A stretch of 44,496 bases of DNA from Cyanobacteria bacterium UBA947 (GCA_002293275.1 DBCX01000037.1:5704-50199); one strand, 5' to 3'; shown: positions 24,838 to 32,598, counted from the first letter of the stretch. Numbers and translations are program-made. Notes: a model not told the origin generated them from the letters alone.

Positions 24838-25038
24838 ATGCAAAACGAACTAACAGAAGAAGAAAAAATAATATTGAAGGCACTCGGCCAAGGGTTTACG
24901 TGCAAAGAAATCGCAAAAAAGTTTGCAATTCCACTAAAAAAAATAACGCAGGCAAGAAAAGATATCCCGGTAAAACTTGGCGCAGCCGGCATGGCGCACG
25001 CAGCCTACATCGCCTTTCGCAACGGCTTGATAGATTAA
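24838..25038 (+). CDS. Stand-alone LuxR/GerE-type HTH protein, 66 aa
   Basis: The whole protein is a GerE-like helix-turn-helix: LTEEEKIILKALGQGFTCKE, IAKKFAIPLKKI, VKLGAAGMAHAAYIAFRNGL. No receiver, GAF or other sensor domain is attached. AAGGAG precedes the ATG. The usual second-helix TVK.H residues are replaced by KKITQARKD, so its DNA specificity may differ from ordinary LuxR proteins. It is divergent from a small HTH gene, an arrangement repeated at 30.4-30.9 kb. Confidence 0.75.
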   Translation: MQNELTEEEKIILKALGQGFTCKEIAKKFAIPLKKITQARKDIPVKLGAAGMAHAAYIAFRNGLID

Positions 25039-25086
25039 AATTCCAAACCTACAGCTTACCCCCCCCTTTTTTTTACCCGATTATTC

Positions 25087-26094
25087 TTATATAATATGAT
25101 AAATCGCGTAATAAATTCCGGCCGAAAGTATCATTGTTGCCGGTATTGTAAGCACCCACGCGGTGACGATGTTACCAACGATGCCCCATTTGACGGCGTT
25201 TGCGTTCATTGTTGTACCAACACCCATAATTGAGGTTGAAATTACGTGTGTTGTTGAAAGCGGGATACCAAGGTGGGATGCGGTCAGGATTATGGTAGCG
25301 GCTGAGGTTTCTGCGGCAAACCCGTGGATTGGTTTCAGCTTAATAATTTTATGCCCCATGGTTTTAATGATTTTCCAGCCGCCTTTCATAACGCCCGCGG
25401 CCATTGTGAACGCGCAGATTACTATGACAAAAAGCGGGATTTCAAAGTTGCCGCCGTTTGGATGCAAAACACCGCCCGCAACAAGCGCCAATGTGATTAT
25501 CCCCATGGTTTTTTGTGCATCGTTTGAGCCGTGTGACAGCGCCATTAGACCCGACGATACCAGCTGCAGCTTGCGAAAACTCTTATTTACAACCTGCGGA
25601 TTGGCCCGGTAGCACAGGTGAACCAAAAACAGCATCAGCAAGAACCCGCAGCAGAACCCGAGCGCAGGTGAGGTGAACATAGGGATGATGACTTTTTGCA
25701 TGACACCTTGCAGGTTGACCGATTCCACACCGGCCTTGACAATTGCCGCGCCCAAAAGCCCCCCGATTAGCGCGTGCGATGAGCTTGACGGCAAACCCCG
25801 CCACCACGTGAACAGGTTCCAGACAACCGCTGCGCTCAACGCGCAGAAAATCAGCGTCAACGTGACCATCTCAGAGTTTACAATGCCCGACCCTATTGTC
25901 TTTGCAACGTGTGTACCTGTGAGCGCACCGATAAATTCCAGCACCGCACCGAACAGAACGGCCTGTTTCGGGGACAGGATTTTTGTTGCAACGACCGTTG
26001 CAATCGCGTTTGCGGCATCGTGAAACCCGTTTATGTACTCAAACGCGAGCGCGATGAGGATTACTGCTATTAAAATTATTAGTGTAAGTGTCAT
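25087..26094 (-). CDS. Inorganic phosphate transporter, PiT family
   Basis: Ion-coupled low-affinity phosphate permease of 335 residues with about ten membrane helices. The two inverted family signatures are visible: FEYINGFHDAANAIATVVAT at the N-terminus and LSHGSNDAQKTMGIITLAL in the second half, with SSSHALIGGLLGAA and PLSTTHVISTSIMGVG. It lies 50 bases downstream of a DUF47 gene, the common partner of PiT permeases. A C8-T8 homopolymer lies just past its 3' end (25059-25074). Confidence 0.93.
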   Translation of the reverse strand: MTLTLIILIAVILIALAFEYINGFHDAANAIATVVATKILSPKQAVLFGAVLEFIGALTGTHVAKTIGSGIVNSEMVTLTLIFCALSAAVVWNLFTWWRGLPSSSSHALIGGLLGAAIVKAGVESVNLQGVMQKVIIPMFTSPALGFCCGFLLMLFLVHLCYRANPQVVNKSFRKLQLVSSGLMALSHGSNDAQKTMGIITLALVAGGVLHPNGGNFEIPLFVIVICAFTMAAGVMKGGWKIIKTMGHKIIKLKPIHGFAAETSAATIILTASHLGIPLSTTHVISTSIMGVGTTMNANAVKWGIVGNIVTAWVLTIPATMILSAGIYYAIYHII

Positions 26095-26144
26095 TATTTA
26101 CCTTTTTAATAAATATCGCGCAGTAAATGCGCGATGACATGTGT

Positions 26145-26786
26145 TCAGCATTGTTTCAAGACGATGTTCAAGATTGTGTCCGCAACGTTAAAGCAGGCGT
26201 CAAGTGCGTTTTCAATATCTCTGTAAATATCGCGCAGCTTGATAACATCAAGCGCATCGTATTTTCCGGAGAAAAGTTCGCGCAGTGCGTGGCGGTGGAC
26301 ATCGTCCCCCTGCGTTTCAAGCGCCTTCATCTCAATATTGATTTGGGTTATGTGTTCAACGTCGCTGACTTTTTTGAACTCTTTCATAACCTTTTCCAAA
26401 TCCTCAGCTGCTTTTGCCAAAATAGTAGCCTGCTCTTTCATATCTTGTGTGTAGTCTGTAAGGTTGTAGACATCAAGGTTTAGGCAGGCTTTAATAATTC
26501 TTTTATTAATTTTAAACAGTTGTAGCGCGAGGTATTGGATATCTTCTTTTTCAAGCGGTGTGATAAAGCTTTTGTTAAGTTGTTTGAGTGTGAGCTTAAA
26601 TGTGCGCTTCCCTTTTTTCTTGTACTTAACGGCTTTCTCGCGAAACTCCTCGGTCAATGTAGATTCTGTAATCTCGTCGTACAGTCGGGCGGATTTTTTA
26701 CAAATCTCGGCCGCATCCTGAAACAAGCTGAAAAACATCTTGTCCTCCGGCGGCATAATGTACGATAATAAATTAAATTTGGCCAT
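26145..26786 (-). CDS. DUF47 / PhoU-like phosphate transport regulator
   Basis: A 213-residue all-helical protein of the DUF47 (TIGR00153, PhoU-like) family, recognised by MPPEDKMFFSLFQDAAEICK at the start, the heptad pattern through the middle and LRDIYRDIENALDACFNVAD near the end. Such proteins accompany PiT transporters and are thought to modulate uptake. GAAGGAGAA precedes the ATG. It is the first gene of the DUF47-PiT pair. Confidence 0.9.
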   Translation of the reverse strand: MAKFNLLSYIMPPEDKMFFSLFQDAAEICKKSARLYDEITESTLTEEFREKAVKYKKKGKRTFKLTLKQLNKSFITPLEKEDIQYLALQLFKINKRIIKACLNLDVYNLTDYTQDMKEQATILAKAAEDLEKVMKEFKKVSDVEHITQINIEMKALETQGDDVHRHALRELFSGKYDALDVIKLRDIYRDIENALDACFNVADTILNIVLKQC

Positions 26787-26842
26787 GCTGTTCTCCTTCC
26801 AAGCATGCCCATTATATCATGAAAGAGTGAACAAGTTAATTT

Positions 26843-27205
26843 CTATTTAACCAGTCCCTCGGTCTCGTTGAACATAACCATATAAAAATCCGGATGCGTC
26901 ATATTCGGGTTGCGTTTCATAAACTTTTGCAAATCAAAATTCGCCAGATATTTGTCCAGCTTTTGCACAACCTTTTCGCGCTCGGCGTGCTCAACTTTTA
27001 GCTTTTCAATATAATTGTTCACAAGATACCAGACATCATCATCGGTCAAAATCGGCTGGCCGCCTAACCGCACCTCATCTTGCTCCTCCTCATCAATCAG
27101 CCGGCGCTTTTCCTCCTTTTTCTCCTCTTTTTTCTGCTGTTTGTTTTTATCCGAGGATGTTGACGAGGAAACTTTTTGGAACGGATTGTTTATATTATTA
27201 AACAT
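26843..27205 (-). CDS. Charged hypothetical protein, 120 aa
   Basis: Not recognised. Residues 1-35 are Asn/Ser then Lys/Glu rich (KNKQQKKEEKKEEKRR), a disordered charged tail. Residues 45-120 are helical with an aromatic-rich end (DVWYLVNNYIEKLKVE, HPDFYMVMFNE). There is no signal, membrane segment or Cys. AGAGGGC precedes the ATG. Codon use matches the neighbours, supporting a real gene. Confidence 0.6.
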   Translation of the reverse strand: MFNNINNPFQKVSSSTSSDKNKQQKKEEKKEEKRRLIDEEEQDEVRLGGQPILTDDDVWYLVNNYIEKLKVEHAEREKVVQKLDKYLANFDLQKFMKRNPNMTHPDFYMVMFNETEGLVK

Positions 27206-27251
27206 GCCCTCTTTTTAACACAAAAACTGTAACATTAAATCATACAAACGG

Positions 27252-27280
27252 TTGAAATCTTCCAAAATATATGCTATAAT
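27252..27280 (+). promoter_or_regulatory. Promoter upstream of the cyclic-di-GMP gene
   Basis: TTGAAA (27252-27257), a 17-base spacer and TATAAT (27275-27280) preceded by TGC, a strong consensus promoter. The leader to the TTG start is about 95 bases and holds a second TATAAT at 27354-27359. Confidence 0.7.
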
Positions 27281-27382
27281 GGAAAAGCGGGGCAAGAGGA
27301 TTTTCATATTTTTAAAGTATTTACGAAGGCAATTTTTCGTGGTCTCATGTTTTTATAATACTATACGTGTAGGTAGTGGAAT

Positions 27383-29218
27383 TTGGAAAAACAAAAAACG
27401 TTAACTCGTGCGACAAGCACTATATCAGGCAAACTGGCGTCCAACCCGATTTTGCGGGAGGCGGCAGAGGTCATCACGTGCATAAACGAACTGAACACCC
27501 ACAAGACCTCAAACAAGCTTTATGCCGGATACTTGGGCCAAGCGCTCAAGACAAAAAAAGAGATTAACTACCCGGACTTGATTAAGAAGATGAACGATGC
27601 GTTCCAAAATTGTTCCAATGTCCAAAAATTAACCGCTTCCATCCACAAAGTTCTCTCGGAAAATGTTACAGCGAGTTTCAGCGCAACAGGACTCTACCAC
27701 GAAAGCTCAAGATGCCTGAACCTGACGCTGCACAGCACATCCGGCAGCACGTATACGTCAAAAATTTTCACCTCCGACGAGGAAAACCCTATCGTGCAGT
27801 GCTTCACCACCGGCGAGCCTGTATTCAAAACGGACAACAGGTTTTTGAACATCCCGTACCTTCAAACATCACCGGCGCTTTTGCTGCCGCTGCGCACGTT
27901 TGGCAAGGTTATTGGTGTTGCAATACTTGATGCCGCAGAAACTGATTTGGACCTGTTTTCGTTCATCGCGAACCACTTTGCTATGTTCATCGCAAATATT
28001 GAGCTTACCGAGAAGGCCGCTCAATACGAAAACACCGATATTTTGACCGGATTGTTGAACCACCGCGGGTTCCAGGAGGTTTTGAGCCGAGAAATTTTCA
28101 CCGCGCAGGAAAATAAGACCAACCTGTCCGTTGTCATGTTTGATATTAACAACATTTCCAAAATCAACCGGGAGCTCTCGCACGCGAAAGGTGACGAGGT
28201 TATCAAACTTGTTGCGCAAAAGATTAAACAAAACATCCGCAGCGGTGATTCTGCCGGGCGTTACGGCGGTGACGAGATTGCCGTGATTTTGCCCGATACA
28301 AGCACTGCCGATGCAAAATATCTTGCTGAAACCATCAACTACACGTTATCTTGCTGTTTTGTGGATGATGTGGGGCCCGTGAAGATGTCTGTGGGGATTG
28401 CGACATATCCTGAGTGCACAAGCGATCAGGAAAAGCTGCTTATCCTTGCGGAACAAGCGACACACATCTCGCAGGCAAAGGGTTACCAAAACGGGATGTC
28501 AGCGATTGTAAGCTCATCTGATTTTAATTTCTGGGATAACGATGCTTTGAAATCATTCGCGCAGGTGCTGTCAAAACGGCACTCGCAGCTTGGTGTTAAC
28601 TACGAAACCGAGCTTTTGAACCAGTTTGCGACCGAGCAGGGGCCGGTGAACATTCTTGATATGGCAACATCGCTTGCGGGTGCGATTGACGCAAAAGATC
28701 CGTATACCAAAGACCACTCCACGGCGGTTTCGCGCTACTCAGAGGCGCTTGCGCACGCGGTTAATCTGCCGGAGATTGAGGTTCAACGTATAAAACTTGG
28801 TGCGCTGCTGCACGATGTCGGCAAAATCGGCGTTCCTGAGTCGGTGTTAAACAAAACCGACAAGTTGACCGACGAAGAATTTGAAATTATCAAGCGTCAC
28901 CCGGAAATCGGTGCTATGAAGGTGCTTGAACCGAACGAGTCGCTGCGTGATTTGATTCCTATTGTAAAATATCACCACGAACGTGTTGACGGCAAGGGTT
29001 ATCCAGAGCAGCTGACAGGGGAGCACATCCCGCTGGGTGCACGTATTGTGGCGGTTGCGGACTCGTTCCACGCGCTAATCAGCGACCGGCCGTACCGTAA
29101 GGGTATGCCCGTTGAAAAAGCCTGCGAAATCCTGCGCATGGGCGCAGGCACGCAATGGGACAGCGATTTGGTCCGTCATTTTATCAGCATCGCATCGTCT
29201 TTGGCTACAACGGTATGA
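27383..29218 (+). CDS. GAF-GGDEF-HD-GYP cyclic-di-GMP turnover protein
   Basis: Cytoplasmic 611-residue protein carrying both cyclic-di-GMP synthesis and degradation modules. A GAF-like domain spans about 90-200. The GGDEF domain (about 210-370) has RYGGDEIAVI, with the allosteric I-site RSGD exactly five residues before it. The HD-GYP domain (about 420-600) has LHDVGKIGVPE, KRHPEIG, YHHERVDGKGYP and SDRPYRKGM. GGDEI rather than GGDEF still occurs in active enzymes; whether both halves are active is unknown. The start is TTG at 27383 with AGGTAGTGG upstream; the next in-frame ATG is about 70 codons later. No riboswitch consensus was seen in the leader. Confidence 0.9.
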   Translation: MEKQKTLTRATSTISGKLASNPILREAAEVITCINELNTHKTSNKLYAGYLGQALKTKKEINYPDLIKKMNDAFQNCSNVQKLTASIHKVLSENVTASFSATGLYHESSRCLNLTLHSTSGSTYTSKIFTSDEENPIVQCFTTGEPVFKTDNRFLNIPYLQTSPALLLPLRTFGKVIGVAILDAAETDLDLFSFIANHFAMFIANIELTEKAAQYENTDILTGLLNHRGFQEVLSREIFTAQENKTNLSVVMFDINNISKINRELSHAKGDEVIKLVAQKIKQNIRSGDSAGRYGGDEIAVILPDTSTADAKYLAETINYTLSCCFVDDVGPVKMSVGIATYPECTSDQEKLLILAEQATHISQAKGYQNGMSAIVSSSDFNFWDNDALKSFAQVLSKRHSQLGVNYETELLNQFATEQGPVNILDMATSLAGAIDAKDPYTKDHSTAVSRYSEALAHAVNLPEIEVQRIKLGALLHDVGKIGVPESVLNKTDKLTDEEFEIIKRHPEIGAMKVLEPNESLRDLIPIVKYHHERVDGKGYPEQLTGEHIPLGARIVAVADSFHALISDRPYRKGMPVEKACEILRMGAGTQWDSDLVRHFISIASSLATTV

Positions 29219-29249
29219 TTTAGCATCACCTATTGCAGTTTTCAAAAAG

Positions 29250-29260
29250 TGTGGTACAAT
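29250..29260 (+). promoter_or_regulatory. TGTGGTACAAT promoter of the zinc-ribbon gene
   Basis: Another copy of the extended -10 TGTGGTACAAT, here 30 bases before the ATG at 29291, leaving room for a leader with AGGAGA. Confidence 0.6.
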
Positions 29261-29290
29261 TGAATGGTTACTAATTTAGGAGAAAAAACC

Positions 29291-29560
29291 ATGTACCAAG
29301 ACGAAAAACTTGTTTGTGAAGATTGCAGTGCAGAGTTCATTTTCACAGCAGGTGAGCAGGAATTCTACGCAGAAAAGGGTTTAACAAACAAACCAAAAAG
29401 ATGCCCTGATTGCAGAAAAAATCGCAGACAAAGCAGCAGAAGAGCGCCAAGAAAACTGTATGATGCAGTATGTTCAAAATGCGGCGCACAAACGCAGGTA
29501 CCTTTCAAGCCGATGCCGGACAAAGAGGTCTACTGCCGTGATTGCTTCACGAAAGGATAA
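29291..29560 (+). CDS. Zinc-ribbon protein, two CxxC...CxxC modules
   Basis: An 89-residue protein resembling the bacterial probable zinc-ribbon families (zf-trcl and CxxCx17CxxC types). Module 1 runs from CEDCSAEFIFTAGEQEFYAE to RCPDC. Module 2 runs from CSKCGAQTQVPFKPMPDKEV to CRDC. A basic linker (KNRRQSSRRAPRK) lies between. Each module could bind one zinc and nucleic acid, but the role is unknown. The start at ATG 29291 was preferred over an ATG nine codons earlier because TTTAGGAGA precedes it. Confidence 0.8.
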   Translation: MYQDEKLVCEDCSAEFIFTAGEQEFYAEKGLTNKPKRCPDCRKNRRQSSRRAPRKLYDAVCSKCGAQTQVPFKPMPDKEVYCRDCFTKG

Positions 29561-29572
29561 TAATCTTTTAAA

Positions 29573-29598
29573 AAAAGCGGCCCGGTTGGGCCGCTTTT
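29573..29598. terminator. Bidirectional intrinsic terminator
   Basis: AAAAGCGGCCC and GGGCCGCTTTT are perfect arms around GGTT. The hairpin lies between the convergent zinc-ribbon gene and the gene at 29604 and can serve both strands. Confidence 0.92.
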
Positions 29599-29603
29599 AG
29601 TTT

Positions 29604-29909
29604 TCAGACTATACAACTGTTCAAATAATCTATCATATGCAATTTTTCTTCATAAAGATATTTAATAAAGTGCAGGTATGATTCATCAAACGAGGTGACC
29701 GTAAGGTTTATCTCAAACCCGTCGGTGCAGAAGGGCTCGTAATCGTATACCACATAGCTGTTGTACTTGCTTTTCCATTCTTTGCGTTCAATGCGCGCGT
29801 TATTTTCGTCAACTATGTTTTCAAGCCAATCCATAATATCTTTATTAACGTTTTTCATTTCCATGCGGCTGTATCTGCCGCAATCAGGACAATCGTTTCC
29901 TAATAACAT
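29604..29909 (-). CDS. Hypothetical protein with CPDC knuckle, 101 aa
   Basis: Not recognised. It starts MLLGNDCPDCGRYSRMEM, with a single CxxC pair, then a charged helix and an aromatic beta-rich part (YNSYVVYDYEPFCTDGFEIN), and ends in a helical segment HFIKYLYEEKLHMIDYL. AAGGGGGAA precedes the ATG, and a TACAAT -10 lies upstream. It might be a small immunity-like or zinc-binding protein, but nothing nearby supports a role. Confidence 0.6.
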   Translation of the reverse strand: MLLGNDCPDCGRYSRMEMKNVNKDIMDWLENIVDENNARIERKEWKSKYNSYVVYDYEPFCTDGFEINLTVTSFDESYLHFIKYLYEEKLHMIDYLNSCIV

Positions 29910-29949
29910 TTTTCCCCCTTGTTTATTATTGTACGCAAGTTAAGACTGA

Positions 29950-29973
29950 AAAAAATTACACTTAAAGGTAATT
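29950..29973 (-). terminator. Intrinsic terminator after the gene at 30001
   Basis: Read on the minus strand, AATTAC (29973-29968) and GTAATT (29959-29954) pair around CTTTAAGT and run into T-rich sequence. The stem is AT-rich and of modest strength. Confidence 0.45.
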
Positions 29974-30000
29974 CTTCGGGCTATTTAGCTGTGGGCAGCC

Positions 30001-30315
30001 TTATCCTGCGGGGAACGGGCATCCGTTACGTTTGACATCATCGTGGTGGGTTTCTTCTTGTTCCCAGTCCAATTTGTCGTATTTTTCCTGATTTTTGTCG
30101 TGGTAAAGTTTTGAGGTTCTGCGTTCAACGTTGTCAATATCGCGGTTCAGTGATTTAATAAGCTTACGCAGCCAGGTTTGCGAGTTGTCGCGCTCTTTGT
30201 TGTCATCAAGTTCTTCGCGTTCAAAAGCGCCTTCTTTCACAGCTGCTATTATCGCGGCGGCTGTAACGCCGACCAGTGCGGCCGCAGCCAAAATTATCGT
30301 TGCAGTTTTATTCAT
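30001..30315 (-). CDS. Small membrane-anchored hypothetical protein, 104 aa
   Basis: Not recognised. One N-terminal helix (ATIILAAAALVGVTAAAIIA, residues 4-23) is followed by a charged, helical cytoplasmic tail rich in Asp, Glu and Arg. The C-terminus is short and contains one Cys (RNGCPFPAG). GGAAGTG precedes the ATG. It looks like a bitopic membrane protein; partner unknown. Confidence 0.6.
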   Translation of the reverse strand: MNKTATIILAAAALVGVTAAAIIAAVKEGAFEREELDDNKERDNSQTWLRKLIKSLNRDIDNVERRTSKLYHDKNQEKYDKLDWEQEETHHDDVKRNGCPFPAG

Positions 30316-30415
30316 ATTTCACTTCCTTTTCGTTAAATTACATGCTTAATTTAACAAATTTTACGTGAAAAATCATTCCCGAAAAGTAGGGGGTTTGGAT
30401 TTTTGCTACCTCTTA

Positions 30416-30631
30416 TTAAAACCCTTTAAATAATTCATTAATATCAATTTCAAGCGTTTTTGCAATATCATAGACGATAAAAACAGACGGAGTTTGGTGA
30501 CCATTTTCAATCACACTCATTGTACGGATTGCAATGTCAGCTTTCTCACTCAAAACCTCCTGAGTCAGACCTTTACGGTGTCGTTCCGCTCTGATATTAG
30601 CTGCCAGTTTTGATAATCTTTTATCTCTCAT
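30416..30631 (-). CDS. XRE-family transcriptional regulator, 71 aa
   Basis: Complete single-domain Cro/C1-type HTH: LAANIRAERHRKGLTQEVLS, AIRTMSVIENGHQTPSVFIV, DIAKTLEIDINELFKGF. No Shine-Dalgarno precedes the ATG; TAAAAT ends nine bases upstream, so the mRNA may be nearly leaderless. It is divergent from the LuxR-type HTH gene at 30732 and may repress it (inferred). This repeats the arrangement at 24.5-25.0 kb. Confidence 0.85.
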   Translation of the reverse strand: MRDKRLSKLAANIRAERHRKGLTQEVLSEKADIAIRTMSVIENGHQTPSVFIVYDIAKTLEIDINELFKGF

Positions 30632-30651
30632 AATAAATTAATTTTAACCTA

Positions 30652-30680
30652 TTGACAAATTTAATATAATAATCTATTAT
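30652..30680 (+). promoter_or_regulatory. Promoter of the LuxR-type HTH gene at 30732
   Basis: TTGACA at 30652-30657, a 17-base spacer and TATTAT at 30675-30680. An earlier TATAAT at 30665-30670 is too close to this -35. CCTATTGACAA followed by TTTAA is shared with the promoter at 24774. Confidence 0.7.
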
Positions 30681-30731
30681 GATAACCACATGAGCAATTC
30701 ATTATTAGACAAGAAAGAAAGGTCAAATTTT

Positions 30732-30938
30732 ATGAGCACAGTAAAAATAACATCCCAAGAAAAAGAATTAATGCTGATGATCTGCTTTGACTTTACAGAC
30801 GAAGAAATCTGCAACGGATTGAGGGTTACAGCAAAGCGGCTTTGCGAAATTAAAGAAAGCTGCAAAACAAAACTCCGCGCAAAGACCATAACCCAAGCCG
30901 TTAAAACAGCGCTGAACAAAGGGTTGCTAATAATATAA
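30732..30938 (+). CDS. Stand-alone LuxR/GerE-type HTH protein, paralogue of the gene at 24838
   Basis: A 68-residue GerE-like helix-turn-helix with no sensor domain: ITSQEKELMLMICFDFTDEE, ICNGLRVTAKRLCEIKESC, AKTITQAVKTALNKGLLI. AGAAAGG lies before the ATG at 30732. An in-frame ATG at 30690 would add 14 residues and start almost at the predicted transcription start, so a longer leaderless form is possible. The sequence is diverged from the copy at 24838, but length, fold and promoter context match. Confidence 0.7.
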   Translation: MSTVKITSQEKELMLMICFDFTDEEICNGLRVTAKRLCEIKESCKTKLRAKTITQAVKTALNKGLLII

Positions 30939-30941
30939 TAA

Positions 30942-31029
30942 GGTTTTTGGTCAAGTATTGCTTCGGAGCACCTTCGGGAGCGACGGAGGAGCGGTGCAGG
31001 TGTGACGGAGTAATGCTTGGACAAAAACC
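30942..31029. repeat. 88-bp imperfect palindrome between the HTH gene and recA
   Basis: The ends GGTTTTTGGTCAAGTATTGC and (reverse complement of the other end) GGTTTTTGTCCAAGCATTAC match closely. Inside, GCACC pairs with GGTGC and the centre is rich in CGGAG/CTCCG-like units. It ends eight bases before the recA stop on the minus strand. It may be a long terminator-like hairpin or a copy of a dispersed palindromic repeat; no second copy is in this window. Confidence 0.55.
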
Positions 31030-31036
31030 GGGCAAA

Positions 31037-32059
31037 CTACCCAGCGGCAAGCTTTTCGCGCACGAGTTTTTCAACCTGCGCAAGCACATCAGGGTTTTCT
31101 GTCAGGTAATCACGCGCCTTGTCACGCCCCTGCCCGAGCTTTTCATCGTTAAAACTGAACCACGAACCCGCCTTGTTTACAATATCCAAATTCACCGCAA
31201 CGTCAAGTATATTACCGATTTTGCAAATACCCTTGCCGAACATTATATCAAATTCCGCGGTTCTAAACGGCGGCGCAACCTTGTTTTTCAAAACCCGAAC
31301 GCGAACGTGGTTACCGATGTCCTCACCGTCGCCTTTGACACCTTCGGTGCGGCGGATGTCCAACCGAACGCTTGCGTAGTATTTAAGCGCGTTCCCGCCG
31401 GTCGTTGTTTCAGGGTTGCCGTACATAACGCCGATTTTCATCCGCAACTGGTTGATAAATATAACAGTCGTGTTGGTTTTGCCGATAACACCGGTCAGTT
31501 TCCGCAGCGCCTTGCTCATAAGCCGCGCGTGCAAGCCCATCTGCTGATCTTCCATTGAGCCGTCAATCTCGGCTTTTGGCACAAGCGCCGCAACAGAGTC
31601 AACAACCACAAGGTCAACCGCGCCGGAGCGCACAAGTTCTTCCGTTATATCAACGGCCTGCTCGCCCGTGTCAGGCTGCGAAATGAGCAGCTCGTCAATA
31701 TTGACGCCCAAATTCTTTGCATACTCGGGGTCAAGCGCGTGCTCTGCGTCCACAAACGCACAAATCCCGCAGGTCTTTTGGCATTCGGCAACAATGTGCT
31801 GCGCAAGTGTCGTTTTACCGGAGGCCTCCGGCCCGTAAATCTCAATAATCCGGCCGCGCGGCACCCCGCCAATCCCCAGCGCCACATCCAGCGCCAACGA
31901 TCCTGTTGGTATTGCATCAACATTCATCGCGGTCTTGTCGCCAAGCTTCATAATCGAACCTTTGCCGAAATCTTTTTCTATTTTTTCAATCGCAAGTTTT
32001 AGTGCCTTGCTTCTATCGTCCGTGTTTACAGGCACTTCTGCTACTTTTTCCTTAACCAT
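31037..32059 (-). CDS. recA: Recombinase RecA
   Basis: DNA strand-exchange recombinase and SOS coprotease. 340 residues with the RecA start RSKALKLAIEKIEKDFGKGS, Walker A GPEASGKTT, the DNA-binding L1/L2 loops (GSMEDQQMGLHARLMSKALR; NQLRMKIGVMYGNPETTTGG) and the KVAPPFRTAEFDI segment. It is full length. GGGAG sits within the end of the upstream MerR-like gene, three bases of spacer separating the stop from the ATG, so the two are coupled. Confidence 0.97.
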   Translation of the reverse strand: MVKEKVAEVPVNTDDRSKALKLAIEKIEKDFGKGSIMKLGDKTAMNVDAIPTGSLALDVALGIGGVPRGRIIEIYGPEASGKTTLAQHIVAECQKTCGICAFVDAEHALDPEYAKNLGVNIDELLISQPDTGEQAVDITEELVRSGAVDLVVVDSVAALVPKAEIDGSMEDQQMGLHARLMSKALRKLTGVIGKTNTTVIFINQLRMKIGVMYGNPETTTGGNALKYYASVRLDIRRTEGVKGDGEDIGNHVRVRVLKNKVAPPFRTAEFDIMFGKGICKIGNILDVAVNLDIVNKAGSWFSFNDEKLGQGRDKARDYLTENPDVLAQVEKLVREKLAAG

Positions 32060-32062
32060 AAA

Positions 32063-32530
32063 TTACTCCCAGTTGTATTTCTCTTTCTTCTTATAAAACC
32101 CCATTGCTACGGGCTTGTAGCTGCTCAAATCGTTTTTCAGCTCGTAAATCTCTTTGTTGAGGTTAACAATTTTCTGCCTTAGCGACTCGTTATCAGTTTT
32201 GCAGCGGATAAGCTCAACGACAACCTCGTCCATACCTTCAAGTTTTTCGTCAATAACCTTTGCAATCCGGTCTGACATGCTGGTTTCCATCTCTTTGAGC
32301 GAGTTGAGGATACTGACCATAACGGTTTGTTTTTGCGCCGGATAGGCTGTAACAGCGGTTGTTTTCTGCACGCGGCGAAGATTTTTTACCTCATCGTATG
32401 AAAAATACGTCTGACCGCTCTCGTTTTTTCGCGGAGCAATAGCTGCCTTGCGGCACAGCTCAACGATTTCTCTGTTATCCGCGTTCAAAATCTTTCTCAC
32501 TTCTTGCGGTGTTAAAATCTTCTCACTCAT
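32063..32530 (-). CDS. MerR-like HTH protein with coiled coil, upstream of recA
   Basis: A 155-residue protein. Residues 1-50 (ILTPQEVRKILNADNREIVE, SGQTYFSYDEVKNLRR) resemble a MerR/excisionase-type winged helix with its FSYDEV wing. Residues 70-140 form helices and a coiled coil (CKTDNESLRQKIVNLNKEIY). The start at ATG 32530 has AAAGGAA upstream; an in-frame codon seven residues earlier lacks a site. Being the promoter-proximal gene of a recA operon, it could autoregulate recA, which is inferred. No LexA-type box was recognised. Confidence 0.65.
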   Translation of the reverse strand: MSEKILTPQEVRKILNADNREIVELCRKAAIAPRKNESGQTYFSYDEVKNLRRVQKTTAVTAYPAQKQTVMVSILNSLKEMETSMSDRIAKVIDEKLEGMDEVVVELIRCKTDNESLRQKIVNLNKEIYELKNDLSSYKPVAMGFYKKKEKYNWE

Positions 32531-32598
32531 TGCAATTCCTTTGACATACACTTACCACACAATATCATCTTACTTTACATCTGTCCAAAAGACAATCT

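Noticed and set aside
3774..25080. Repeated GGGGTAAAT-like sequences at 3' ends of minus-strand genes (about 3776, 4709, 18021, 19488, 25058)
   Set aside because: In lpxK and map they are simply Gly codons plus the stop. Flanking sequences differ, so evidence for a true repeat element is too thin.
27281..27382. Possible cyclic-di-GMP riboswitch in the leader of the GGDEF/HD-GYP gene
   Set aside because: Only a small ACGAA/TTCGT hairpin was seen. The GEMM-type conserved core and tetraloop-receptor pattern are absent.
32552..32598. LexA-type SOS box for recA
   Set aside because: Neither a GAAC-n4-GTTC nor a cyanobacterial RGTAC-type box was found upstream of the recA unit.
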